Assembly (NCBI GenBank): GCA_022925895.1
Contig: JAKSYS010000397.1
Coordinates: 1-56,885 of the forward strand
DNA: 56,885 nucleotides
Origin: Fragilaria crotonensis
Taxonomy: Eukaryota > Bacillariophyta > Fragilariophyceae > Fragilariales > Fragilariaceae
Reading direction: 5' to 3'
Shown: positions 1-9,207 of the stretch, piece by piece
How positions within the stretch are numbered: position 1 is the first letter of the stretch
Layout: every line of letters begins with the position of its first letter
Made by a program: the position numbers and the translations under genes
The notes under the pieces: model-generated
Databases searched by the model: none
Told to the model about the DNA's origin: nothing
The model's input: the letters and a program-made list of their open reading frames with translations, nothing else

Positions 1-1
1 G

Positions 2-309
2 TGGGCTTGTGGTAAGCTTCGAGTCAACTCTCCGCACCTTTTCGATTGCTGGACGAAAGAGCAGATCAGTTGTTTTATAACGGTACACCTCAAGCTGTAG
101 CGAACTGCGCCATGGCTTGTGGTACGCTTGGTGTTAAGTCTCCCAAGCTTTTTGAATTGTTGGACAAAAATGCCGAATGGTTGCTCGACAAGGGCAACGA
201 ACAAGAGATCGAGAATTGTATTCGTGCTTGCACTCTGCTTGGAGTCGATGCTCCTAGGCTACGAAATTTGACGAGGAAAAAGGCAGGAAAGTCTCCCAGG
301 CGTAGGTAA
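2..309 (+). CDS. C-terminal end of a helical repeat protein (RAP/OPR-like), frame interrupted
   Basis: The gene enters from the left edge. Two or three degenerate helical repeats can be read, with the recurring pattern ACG-LGV-SP-LF-LLD followed by a short helix and QAVANCA; the product ends in a basic tail (GKSPRRR). This resembles the pair-of-helices repeats in organellar RNA-binding proteins of the RAP/OPR type, but no RAP domain is visible, so the family is an inference. The first 40 bases continue the repeat in frame 2 (WACGKLRVNSPHLF); the rest is in frame 1. The switch lies in the T-run at 39-42, where one more T would restore a continuous repeat. Frame 1 itself has a TAA at 13-15, so no start codon in the window explains it. 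Confidence 0.5.
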
Positions 310-1069
310 GCAAGGTATATACTGGTACTCCAGAGCTTGAATACTCGGAATACCTGCTTGCTGGACTTGATTCCGCATAAGCACCCGGCAGCACCATCTA
401 TGGAAGGACGTCCCAAGTTAAGCATGCTACTCCCTTGTCTACCGCCACTATATCAAATGGTTCAAGGCTCTGCGTTTTTTGTACTCTGTGGAGGGTGTAA
501 TGAAGAGGGAAAATTGCAGCAACCAGGTATAATATAGTGCCCCTGGGGTGGGTATGTACAAGTAACCTTGTTTCCAAACGAAACTGGACATCTCATCCAA
601 CTACAGGTACTGAAATCTATAATGCGCCATGCACTACTTGTACGTGTCCTGGATTGAGCGCTGTTTACTGTATATTGAACACGGAACATGACAGTAAAGC
701 ACGAGCTACTAGCTAGTGGCTACCGGTAGTAGTATCATCAACCATCAACTGGTCAATACACGTACAAGTACTGTAGTAGCACTTCAACCTATAGTTACCG
801 TCACAATTGTACTATAGTACCACATGTGCACTGTGCTACCAGTACCCAGCTTGTGTTCACAATCGATGCAGGCGAGAGAAGAGGCGTGTGGCGGAGCGCA
901 GGAAACAAGAAACAACAAGCCAGGTCAGGGGTCAGGGATTCATTTACCTTCGTACCGTCGGCATTGTTCACCCACTGTAACCGAAGGCGCACCAAATACC
1001 TCACTGTTACTCCAAGGCGATACAATCACAGAATAGCTTCAGCGCAGCTCATTAAAGAAGGTCGCAAGC
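310..1069. other. intergenic, no gene recognised
   Basis: No convincing coding signal on either strand. The stretch is rich in GTAC/TAGTAC steps like other intergenic DNA here and must hold the promoter of the ISD11 gene that follows. Confidence 0.5.
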
Positions 1070-1376
1070 ATGTCGATATCATTGTTCCGTTCCTTAATGA
1101 AAGAAGCGCGGAAGATTCCAGACTACAATTTCCGCACGTACGCGTTGCGAAGAGTGAAGGCAGGATTCGAGAAAAGCAGACAAGTTGAAGGGTGAGGGGG
1201 TTTCTCCAACGTTCTGTTCAATGTTCCAACATGTATGTTACTAACAGTTTTTATGCATTTTATGCAGAGAGGAAGCGTCTGCGTTACGCACACAAGGGCA
1301 GCAACAATTGGAGGTCCTTAGAAGGCAGGCGGCTCTGGGACAAATGTTTCCAAGTGCGAAAAGTGTTATGGATTAA
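1070..1376 (+). CDS. LYRM4: ISD11/LYRM4-type LYR protein, iron-sulfur assembly factor (2 exons)
   Basis: Spliced gene for a protein of about 76 residues. Exon 1 (1070-1191) begins MSISLFRSLMKEARKIPDYN and continues with the family pattern YNFRTYALRRVKAGF. Exon 2 (1268-1376) gives a tail containing QLEVLRRQ and ending SVMD. The 76 nt intron (1192-1267) starts GTGAGG and ends TTTTATGCAG. ISD11 is known to stabilise the mitochondrial cysteine desulfurase NFS1 in the matrix complex that supplies sulfur for Fe-S clusters. Length, the Leu-Phe-Arg form of the LYR motif and the YNFR block all fit. The two exons lie in different frames, so neither is obvious as a long ORF. It converges on the XPA-like gene, leaving 73 bp between the stop codons. 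Confidence 0.9.
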
Positions 1377-1449
1377 CTCTATAGGTTGGGTCGGTCTATG
1401 TGCGACGTCTACTACGGCGAGAAATAGTTACAGAAACACGCAAACCCAA

Positions 1450-1893
1450 TTACTTGAATAGATCTTTATTTCTTTCCAAGTCCTTGCGAAAACGCTCCTC
1501 AGCTCGCCTGTTACGTTCCGCAATCAAACCACCCAACCCCCCAAATCGCTCCCTCGCACGACGTCGAATCTCGGCTCTATCGTACAATTTCATAGGCTTA
1601 AATCCTTTGCCGCGAGGGTTTGTCTTCTCAACGTACGAGCAGACAGCCAAAGTGCCTTCGGGGAGACAATACACCTGTTTTGCTTCCCTCTGGGTGACAA
1701 ACTTGGAAGCAGCTATTTCAAACTCCTCTAAATCGATCTCTTCGTCAACTTTTGTTTCTATCCTAATCTTCTTCTCACACCTCTCCTTCGCTTCGTCTTC
1801 ACCAACAACAACACTCTCCCTTTTCTTTTTCTGTAACTGCAACGCACGCTCCCGATTTTGACGAATCAACTCCTTTTGTTCCTCCGTCAACAT
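1450..1893 (-). CDS. small XPA C-terminal-domain-like protein with RPA-binding-type N-terminal helix
   Basis: 147 residues. The N-terminus LTEEQKELIRQNRERALQLQ resembles the RPA32-binding helix found in XPA, TIPIN, UNG2 and SMARCAL1. Residues of about 55-145 (ASKFVTQREAKQVYCLPEGT, then NP-G-G-KPMKLYDRAEIRRRARERFGG and a charged helix) follow the order of the XPA/Rad14 DNA-binding C-terminal subdomain: T-x-x-EAK, the Y-L-L turn, KLY and a long basic helix. The Cys4 zinc finger of true XPA is absent. XPA verifies damage in nucleotide excision repair; a zincless short relative may bind DNA and RPA only, which is inference. The whole frame is intact and rich in Arg, Glu and Lys. An alternative is another nuclear basic protein sharing the helix pattern. 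Confidence 0.5.
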   Translation of the reverse strand: MLTEEQKELIRQNRERALQLQKKKRESVVVGEDEAKERCEKKIRIETKVDEEIDLEEFEIAASKFVTQREAKQVYCLPEGTLAVCSYVEKTNPRGKGFKPMKLYDRAEIRRRARERFGGLGGLIAERNRRAEERFRKDLERNKDLFK

Positions 1894-1905
1894 AGTAGTG
1901 GTATC

Positions 1906-2079
1906 TTACTGTGAAGAGGAAGCAAGCTGCCGATCAGCACGTTCTCCGAAAAAGACGTATGCCAGACGAACGCCAGCAAAGTAAAGGCCCAGACGACCGA
2001 AGAAACTCAACCCTGAATAGAACGGAGAGGATGGTCTAGATGATCCGTCGGATTGGCCGTCAGGATAGAGCACAAACAT
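1906..2079 (-). CDS. possible small protein of unknown function
   Basis: An ORF of 57 codons from an internal ATG (77 codons from the first possible start at 2139) lies just upstream of the XPA-like gene on the same strand, ending 12 bases before its ATG. It has a Ser/Pro-rich start and one hydrophobic stretch (YSGLSFFGRLGLYFAGVRLA) broken by arginines, so it is not a clean membrane span. I do not recognise it. It may simply be part of the 5' leader of the XPA-like transcript. Confidence 0.25.
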   Translation of the reverse strand: MFVLYPDGQSDGSSRPSSPFYSGLSFFGRLGLYFAGVRLAYVFFGERADRQLASSSQ

Positions 2080-2139
2080 TCCGAAGCGATTTGAGCAGGA
2101 GTGGATTAGAAGGAGGTTGCGACTGGTGAATGACAACAA

Positions 2140-2885
2140 AAGGAAGTGCTCCGTGGGTATGTGGAATTGTACCCGATGCAGTGAGTCTGCTTTGACCTCT
2201 GACTTAATGTACTAGTACTACTCTCGTAGTACTTATACCACGAAAATGGGTCGGAAAGAAACTTCAGAGATATGCGGAGTGTCGTGGGGGAACGGTTTGA
2301 CAGCATTGGCAGCCACACGAAAGTCTCGTACGTCCTTGACACGTCACGGGCAGAGGCGCACAGGTGCATTGATTTTTATATGGGAACGTGCAGTCTACAA
2401 GTACAGTACTGCAGTATGCAGTATTGATAAAAGTGACAGTTGCCTTATGTACTCGTAATTCAACGAAACTCCGAAAAACCAGTCAAATCTTGACTAAGAG
2501 TAGTAGCTCATTGTGAAGAGCAACAACTTCCTACTAGTAGCTAGAGACAACATGAACTATACAAACATAAGCAGTGCGATCTAAGTGCTCCATTACCTTA
2601 TGTGGAATAATGTTGAGTCTCTCCTCACGTCATCTAAAGCAGTGGTGCACATGCTCCATCACCCTTCCTCATTTCGACAGAGCATTCTGAAAGAGCTTAG
2701 GCCCTACTTCCATACTCTAGTGCACTGTGAACCAAGAATTCAGAAGTAAGACATAGCAATCACCTTTTAGGAAGACCTTTACCTAGACGATGTGGGGAGT
2801 GAAATCGCTGTTCTCAAGTGCAACTCGTGACAGCAACGGTTCGTGCACACAAATTAAGACGTCAAGTTTGCCGCCCGAATAACAT
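2140..2885. other. intergenic, no gene recognised
   Basis: No supported coding region. It separates the 3' end of the sirtuin gene from the small ORF upstream of the XPA-like gene. GTAC/AGTACT-rich stretches occur at 2210-2240 and 2395-2425. Confidence 0.5.
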
Positions 2886-4907
2886 TCAAGTACTGCACTG
2901 TGCTGGAAGGCTACTAAAGGATAGCGAAGTCTGCGAAGGCAATACAATCCATTCAACTCTGAGTCTTTTCGCTGAAGCAGCTGCAGCTTCTCGTTCAGTC
3001 CTTTCTTTCAAAACCTGGTCGCTCTTTTCCGGCAGTTGCCCACAAAGCTTTTGGAGATCTTCCAGCCATCCCAGTTCAACGGCCAGGTCAAGTAGGACTT
3101 CGTCAACATCGCCTTGAGCAAAGAAATCTCGTTTGGATTGCTCCGAATAATCAATGCCAAGTTGGTAGCCAACAGGCTCACGATTCACAACCACACGCAT
3201 AGCGGTGCGAGGACAGCAGTACACCAAACTATTTGCCGGGGCCACTGCCAATGACGTACCAACGACAATCAAAAGGTCAATACCTGGAAGATCTTCACGG
3301 ACACAGCGGAAGAATTCACCAGGTAGCGAGGAGCGAAATAGGACGATGGATGGCTTCATGGCTTCGTAGCCGCAGAGCTGGCAGGCAATGGGCGTTGAAG
3401 ATATGGGCGCTTTTTGGTCTTTCCCAGTCAAGTCTTTAATGTTCTTTTCTACAAGAGTGCAAAAACCCTGAAAGTCAGACTTTGTCTTGCAAAGGGCACA
3501 CTCCGCTTCATCCATTGAACCATGCACCATGACAACCTTTTCACGCGGTAAGTTTGTGCACTGGCCTTCGAGGCCATCAATGTTCTGTTGATACAGGCGA
3601 GTTAACTTTCCCGTCTTGATGTGCAGCAGTTCCACAAAGCGATGCGCCAAAGTCGCCTTCCACAATTTATCTCGGGTCCCGAGTATAAATGGTCGATTGA
3701 GTTCCAGACAGGGAAGTGGGTTCTGTAGGAAGAGGTTCATATCTAACGCAAACGTCGGGTCTGCACGGATGGCTTCGCGCTCTTCCAAAGAGGCGGTCAG
3801 CAGGCCCGGTCGGAGCGTATCGTACAAACCACCAGCGGATCGAAAATCAGGAATACCACTGGCCACGGACATGCCCGCACCTGCAAGGATGGCAATGGAC
3901 TGGCATTCATCAGAAAGAATAAACCGAGCGACATCGGATAATGACCGCGGAGGTCGGTCAAAGGGATACACACGCTCGTCCTCATCGCCAAAGATTGAGG
4001 CGATAATTCGACGAACGCCTTGCTCAGAGCGAGTATCGTCCTGACTTGATTCGGGGTTTGAGTCCTCATCAGACGATGATTCATCTGAACCGTCGACGCC
4101 TTCCTCATTAGTTTGCGGCGCTTCTCGACAATTCAATGCCTTAAGCTTCTCTGTCAATTCATCCACAAGAGGATCGTTAAGATACGCCTGACATGCATGG
4201 CACCAGACTGATAATTCCTGAAGATTGGCAGCAATGCAGTGGCCAGCCTTGTCGTCACCAGGATCAGACTCCAAAGTGACTTGGTAGTGCGCCAAACCGT
4301 GTGCCTTGTCGTCGGGCGAACAAAAAACAACTCCGCATTGCAAACACAACCAATTCTGTGCGGTATCTTCATTGCTCTCGACAGAATGAACACTATCATC
4401 TGACTTCGGGATACATTCAGTGCAAGAGATATTCGTAGATGTTGGCAACTGTTCGTGTTGGAGGAGAATATGGCTCCGGACATGCGGACAGTGTGAAATT
4501 GGTACATTGGGACAGCATTTGGATTCTTCCCCGGGATGGCCTTCTAATTTATCAGCAAGCACCAGATCCTCCTGTTTTGCAAACAAGTCGCTTGATTCTT
4601 GCGCGTGCCCGCCAGTATGAACGTTTGCCGGCCGCTCCTCGTCACCATTACCGGCATCTTCACGTAGCATTGCCTCTGCCAGTAGAGGGCGATTACTGTG
4701 ACTATTTCCGTTGGTAGCGACATCTGAAATATCTTGGTTCGCTACGTGCTCTAGCTCATCACCATTGGCAACACGACGATCTGGCGGACCTGATGGAGGG
4801 GAGGAAACGCCATCTTGCGAGGACATCAGGTCAGCAAGTAAAGTGCTATCATCAACAGGATTTGACGAAGCACGAAGATTCATGCAATGATGAGGAGCAT
4901 GCGCCAA
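2886..4907 (-). CDS. ZnF-UBP domain fused to a Sir2 NAD-dependent deacylase
   Basis: 673 residues. A disordered acidic N-terminus (1-135) is followed by a ZnF-UBP/BUZ domain at about 138-245 (HCPHVRSHILL; NWLCLQCGVVFC; HGLAHY; LSVWCHACQAYL), an acidic linker (265-300) and a class I-like Sir2 core at about 325-610. The core shows the NAD-binding GAGMSVASGIPDFRS (343-357), QNIDGLE (441-447), catalytic His in MVHGS (462), zinc ligands CALC (470/473) and CQLC (509/512), and VVGTSLAVAP. Sirtuins remove acyl groups from lysines using NAD. ZnF-UBP domains, as in HDAC6, USP5 and BRAP, usually bind the free C-terminus of ubiquitin. Joining both echoes HDAC6, an unrelated deacetylase with a BUZ. The Arg expected after the third Cys pair (CSRY in the neighbour) is replaced (CSPDD). 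An alternative start is Met9. Confidence 0.93.
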   Translation of the reverse strand: MAHAPHHCMNLRASSNPVDDSTLLADLMSSQDGVSSPPSGPPDRRVANGDELEHVANQDISDVATNGNSHSNRPLLAEAMLREDAGNGDEERPANVHTGGHAQESSDLFAKQEDLVLADKLEGHPGEESKCCPNVPISHCPHVRSHILLQHEQLPTSTNISCTECIPKSDDSVHSVESNEDTAQNWLCLQCGVVFCSPDDKAHGLAHYQVTLESDPGDDKAGHCIAANLQELSVWCHACQAYLNDPLVDELTEKLKALNCREAPQTNEEGVDGSDESSSDEDSNPESSQDDTRSEQGVRRIIASIFGDEDERVYPFDRPPRSLSDVARFILSDECQSIAILAGAGMSVASGIPDFRSAGGLYDTLRPGLLTASLEEREAIRADPTFALDMNLFLQNPLPCLELNRPFILGTRDKLWKATLAHRFVELLHIKTGKLTRLYQQNIDGLEGQCTNLPREKVVMVHGSMDEAECALCKTKSDFQGFCTLVEKNIKDLTGKDQKAPISSTPIACQLCGYEAMKPSIVLFRSSLPGEFFRCVREDLPGIDLLIVVGTSLAVAPANSLVYCCPRTAMRVVVNREPVGYQLGIDYSEQSKRDFFAQGDVDEVLLDLAVELGWLEDLQKLCGQLPEKSDQVLKERTEREAAAASAKRLRVEWIVLPSQTSLSFSSLPAQCST

Positions 4908-5290
4908 TCAGAATCCGCTGAAACGTCAGCATTTTCGAGCGTTTCACGTCAGAAATTCACAAATGTGCCAGTGCCAGTAGTCTCCTGTTCTGTCCTACCA
5001 AAATTGCTTTGACTGTCAACCCTCTACTCCAGTATGCATTGTAGCGACGTTAGGGATCTTACTGAGATCTATGCAAGGCAAGTTTGGATTACTAGTATTG
5101 GAGAACTCCAGTAATGTGTAAAAGATCCAGGAATACAGAGTGACGCTTTAGAGCTTGCTCGCAGGACTGTAATCTAGATTATCGAAGGGAAATGTGCGAC
5201 CTCATCAGTGTCGAGCAATGGTGTACTGGAGCATAGTAGCATGGAGAATACTGCACCCTCCGATCAGACAAAAGCAGTTGCAACATCATG
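4908..5290. other. intergenic between the two ZnF-UBP genes
   Basis: 383 bp with no coding signal. It must hold the promoter of the sirtuin fusion and the 3' end of the UBA/ZnF-UBP gene, which run in the same direction. Confidence 0.5.
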
Positions 5291-6052
5291 CTATACTTCG
5301 TCCGCAAACTTAAGCTCTTCTAGCTTCCTCACCAGCCCTTGCACAACTGGGTCCTCGAGATAAGCCTGACAGGCATGGCACCAAACTGATAAATCGGCCA
5401 AACTAACGCCCACACAATGGCCTGCGTGATCTTCTCCAGGATCACATTCCAAGGTGTCCTTATAATGGGCAATGCCATGACCATTCACATAACGTGAACA
5501 TCGCACAACTCCACATTGCAAACAAATCCAATTTTCACGCGACGGACAAGAACCATCGTCATCGACATCGGATTTGGCGAATCCAGTCCCTTGCTTGGGT
5601 GCGACATGACTACATGTGGCGTGATGAGGCGATGCCAGTTTGTCAGGACTCAGGAGAACATGGTGCTGAACGTGTGGGCAGTCGGATATCGGAACCACTG
5701 GCCCTCCTTGGTCCTGGGCCAGATCACCATCCAAGATGTAATTATAGGCAGCTGTCACGTCAGGACCGACCGCCTCAACGGCGTCTTGAGCGACGTGCGG
5801 AGGAAAGCCAAACACATTTTCAAGAGTATCAATGACTTTCACAACGTCTGCTATTGTCGCAGTTTCGTACGAGACGGCGTGTGCTGACGACCCAGCCGCG
5901 ACCGTAGTCGTTGCTGCAGCGGATGCTGCTAATGATTGATGATCCATGTTGGCAGATGCGCTCGTGACTTGGTCATCCCTCGCTTGCGACGATGGAGAAG
6001 CTTGTTCGTCCATGGGCGGCATGGCGGATCGGTGGATGGAGTTTTGTGTCAT
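5291..6052 (-). CDS. UBA plus ZnF-UBP ubiquitin-binding protein
   Basis: 253 residues. A low-complexity Ala/Ser-rich N-terminus precedes a UBA-like helical segment (about 68-110: VKVIDTLENVFGFPPHVAQD and AAYNYILDGD) and a complete ZnF-UBP domain (about 124-232). The domain has DCPHVQHHVLLS, NWICLQCGVVRCSRYVNGH, AHYKDTLECDPGEDHAGHC and LSVWCHACQAYLEDP. The CSRY Arg and the W/Y pocket residues needed to hold the ubiquitin Gly-Gly tail are present. No catalytic domain is seen, so it is probably a ubiquitin receptor or adaptor. Its ZnF is clearly the closest relative in view of the one in the adjacent sirtuin gene, including identical LSVWCHACQAYL, pointing to local duplication. Start chosen at the first Met; Met11, Met14 and Met36 are alternatives. 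Confidence 0.9.
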   Translation of the reverse strand: MTQNSIHRSAMPPMDEQASPSSQARDDQVTSASANMDHQSLAASAAATTTVAAGSSAHAVSYETATIADVVKVIDTLENVFGFPPHVAQDAVEAVGPDVTAAYNYILDGDLAQDQGGPVVPISDCPHVQHHVLLSPDKLASPHHATCSHVAPKQGTGFAKSDVDDDGSCPSRENWICLQCGVVRCSRYVNGHGIAHYKDTLECDPGEDHAGHCVGVSLADLSVWCHACQAYLEDPVVQGLVRKLEELKFADEV

Positions 6053-6198
6053 CAGATGTGTGTTCCGTTGGAGATCTACAAGTACCGGTACCAGGTACTA
6101 TACTCCGTAGAACTACGTACGACAGTACTCGTGCACTATATTAACGGTCATTCGTATCATGAACATCCTCATTTTGACAGACTTGCACAGTGGTACTC

Positions 6199-6972
6199 TA
6201 GTGTCTACCCACCCGGGCCCTTGCCTTAATTAATCCAATTTTATGCCTTAATTAACCCCATCATTTTCGTACGTGTGCAAGACGATTTTCTGTAGGTTTC
6301 ATACTAGGGGCTACCAAAAAAATGCTCCAATTGCAGTCATCAATTTGAAAAGATAACGACACTGATCACCATTCATTTGATTCAATTTCCTTTTTCTTTG
6401 TTTTCAGTGGAAGTCACTGATGGAAGAAAAGCTTGTCACTTGATTTTATCCCAATCAGTCTCGACTAAAAGTATCTACTTGCAGTGGTGGGTACATGTTC
6501 TACGCAGCTAAAACAGTTTTAATTTTGAAGTCCATTTTCATTTCAATTCTGCAATGCCGAATTGAGACTTTAACCGCAAACATGCTGAGTGACCGATGAC
6601 CAACTGCTTTTCAAAAGAATCTGGCATCCTTGCTCTTTAAGTTGAATTCATCTTCTGACTGTTTTTACAAAGTTGCCAAACAAGGAATTTTTTCAAACGC
6701 TTGGTACATATTCACCACACGATTTCTGTGAAATGATGAAACTGGAGGATAGAAAAAATTCGTGCATAACAACTGAAATAACTCCATCACAAAAACCGCT
6801 GACCCTCTGCCACTTCAAACCATGCACCTTCATACTGTTCTGAAGACGATGTCGAAGTTTGGTGTCTGAGGAACGATGTACAAGATAACACGAGCGATTT
6901 TCCACATGTGCAAAAACGGGATTAATTAACCCCAAATGGGGTTAATTAACCCCGTCAGGTGGGTAGACACTA
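6199..6972. mobile_element. MITE-like element with 13-16 bp inverted ends and TA flanks
   Basis: A perfect inverted pair of 16 bp bounds this stretch: CTAGTGTCTACCCACC at 6198-6213 and its reverse complement at 6958-6973. The TA inside both ends can be read as a TA target duplication, giving ends that begin GTGTCTACCCACC. Subterminal TTAATTAA motifs sit near both ends (about 6226-6258 and 6921-6953). The interior has no transposase and only spurious ORFs, so it would be non-autonomous. The TA duplication suggests a Tc1/mariner-type source, which is inference. Confidence 0.7.
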
Positions 6973-7335
6973 GTATTACCTCGGAAATGCGACCGAAGTA
7001 GTACTTCTCTTATAGGATTCCACCGATCTTACGGATTAATTAGAACTGGTACTATGTTGCATAATAGGGGTACTTGATGACGTTTTTCGTGCGTTTGCGT
7101 GGGGCATATGAACTGCAAACAATAGTACCAGCATTTTGGGTTCTGCAACATCTGTTGCACCTACGGTATCTTTACGTGCTTCGTATATGGAACGAATGCA
7201 ACTTTTTTCCCGAGGTACTCTTCTACGTTTTGCAATACTAGTTCTACTTGTAATGCAGTACCCTGACACTCTTGAGTACAAGTACTCCGGACTCCACACT
7301 CCACAGTGACACAAATAAGAACCACCACTCAACAG
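6973..7335. other. intergenic, no gene recognised
   Basis: Short stretch between the MITE and the unresolved coding patch. A minus-strand ORF crosses it but has no protein-like composition. Confidence 0.4.
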
Positions 7336-7792
7336 AGATGGTGATGAACCATCGACACTGCCATTGGCGGCGCCGCCGGAGTCCTGGCGGGCTCCTCGCC
7401 ACACAGATTCCGGATAATGTTGCGCCTGCCGCTCTCTCCTCCCTGATGGATCTGGGAATGCTCTTTGGAGCAGCCTCCTCGTTTGCTGGCGTCAAGTCCC
7501 CACGGCCGAAGTGGCCTCCTCTCAAAAGCACCTTGGGACAGGCCACCCGCGCCATTCAGACGGCCCGATCAACGCCGCAGCCGTGGCTGTGGCAGCCCTT
7601 GTTGAACAATTCAAGCCATCCCATGACAAATGACGGGATATGCCAAGACGGCGAAGGTCGACGAGTCCGTCGACGAGTACGACAAATCACGGGAGGCGAA
7701 GGTCGACGAGTACATACAACACGCACAATCGATTCCAGATCGAGACACCCAAGGTTTCACAAGAAAAGGTGGGAGAGGAGATGGCTGAGAAA
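7336..7792 (+). pseudogene. unresolved protein-like patch spread over three frames
   Basis: Protein-like text moves between frames on the plus strand: a glycine/alanine segment (IGGAAGVLAGSS, frame of 7350), then IPDNVAPAALSSLMDLGMLF with FAGVKSPRPKWPPLKSTLGQ, then INAAAVAVAALVEQFKPSHD, then AKTAKVDESVDEYDKSREAK with VDEYIQHAQSIPDRDTQG near 7640-7745. Together these could be one small protein broken by three single-base shifts, but no family is recognised. It may instead be a decayed gene or one with introns I cannot place. The GTCGACGAGT motif is repeated at about 7656-7716. Confidence 0.3.
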
Positions 7793-8369
7793 TCGTGAAG
7801 ATCCCGGCAAGGCGGTGTCTCCTGCCGAACAGCTGTTTTCATGCAAAATGGCCGATGCCTCCGTTTGCTGTTGTGACGCCTACTAAGCGCGGCCTCCTTT
7901 TGTCCAGCATGTTCTTCACGAACCCCTTTTCCACAATCTGCATGACAAAAACTCTATGCACAACACTAAGTTGTCTTGGCAGAATGGGACTCTCAATTGC
8001 AATCTCATGAGTTAGTTCTTCTGTTGTTCATTGTCTTAGTGCTTTTTCACTGTTCACACTTCACACTGTTTTTAGTATACTTGACTTACAGTACTCTATT
8101 TTATCACGGCGACAGCACGGTGTTTTTGCTACTTGGTACATATACCAAGGCCTACGTGGTTGCTTTATTTGTTTCATGAATTTGAGGTACATCCGTAGTA
8201 CAAGTAAGTGGCCCTGCCTGGGGATTTTGTGGGCGACACGTTATTAGGATTGGATATTGTCAACACACAACTTTCTGCACCTTTCATCACCATTGCGGAC
8301 CGCAGTGCTCACGGGCCTATACAGTAGAACGCTGAAGTACGAAGTAACCTACAATAGCGCATCTTGAAA
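7793..8369. other. intergenic, no gene recognised
   Basis: No supported gene; T-rich DNA around 8010-8120 gives hydrophobic spurious ORFs. The promoter of the following plus-strand gene must lie near 8200-8369. Confidence 0.45.
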
Positions 8370-9163
8370 ATGTCGAAGCGAGGCGGAATCGCGTCAGGCC
8401 CGCGCCTGGCAATGAAACGGAATTCCCCGACCAGTGGAAATGATCTGTCAGCAGCAATACAAACGCTGGATGAAGACACGATGTTACAAGCATGCTCCTT
8501 ACTGCTGTCTGAACGGGATTATCAAGATGATGTCGTTGAAGAGGAGTCGGATTATTCCAAATTAATAGCGTTATTCGTGAAATGCAACGACGCTGCACGC
8601 GTGGTGGAGCGGCATGCGGCCCAACACACCATCAGGACTGCCTTCCTTAAATGCGTCTATCCCGCCCCACATCAGCGACAATTACTCCAAGTGCTCGTGC
8701 CGCGGCAGCAGCGGCACGGCCGGTGAAACACAGGGACATTTGATTCATGAATCCTCCGAGACGCATGTCTGCCATGGCACCCATGGCACGTCCTGGTCCA
8801 GGTGTGGCGGCGTCGCGAATGAAGGGAGCACCCAGTGCTAACCAAAGGCCTACGCTGAAGCGTGTGCCGAGTGATTCGTCGCTCGCTTCCATAACTTCTA
8901 CTTCGTCCAATCGGTCCGCTGCGAAGAAGGCACGTCTGCTCACTGGAACTGCCCTACCGGACACCAACAACAAAGGTACAGCTCCTCCACCAGAGGCTCT
9001 CAATTTTTTGCAGGCTCTCAACAATCAACACACCTCTCAAGAAGATGATAACGTTCCGGTTCCAACAGAGGAGACTGAAGAGTCGAACACTCGAGCAGCT
9101 AAGGCCGATACCAGTATCAAGGTACAGCCAGGAAAACGACATTCTCCTAGAAAGCGAGGATAA
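8370..9163 (+). CDS. unknown nuclear-type, low-complexity protein in two reading frames
   Basis: The first segment (8370-8726) starts MSKRGGIASGPRLAMKRNSP and contains a helical stretch, LDEDTMLQACSLLLSERDYQ. The second (8747-9163) is Pro/Ser/Ala-rich, with MAPMARPGPGVAASRMKGAP, RPTLKRVPSDSSLASITSTS and a basic end, PGKRHSPRKRG. The frames differ and the second has no obvious promoter of its own, so I treat them as one gene joined by an unrecognised short intron or a frameshift between about 8640 and 8746. An Ala-rich run in the second frame (SARAAAAARPVKH, 8690-8730) supports this, since it stops only at a TGA 10 bases before the next ATG. Basic patches suggest a nuclear protein. No family is recognised. 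Confidence 0.45.
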
Positions 9164-9207
9164 CACTTGATCTTACAGTACCTGGTAGCTTAATGGATTA
9201 TTAACCA

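Noticed and set aside
1906-2139. Reading the small ORF as a first exon of the XPA-like gene
   Set aside because: A GTAAGA donor-like site occurs at its end, but no acceptor in the XPA-like ORF keeps the conserved N-terminal helix.
7244-7555. 103-codon minus ORF with Arg-rich text
   Set aside because: It is the complement of the protein-like plus-strand patch, shows no family and no start context.
8647-9024. 125-codon minus ORF opposite the low-complexity gene
   Set aside because: Ala/Arg-rich text arises from the complement of Ser/Ala/Pro codons on the plus strand.
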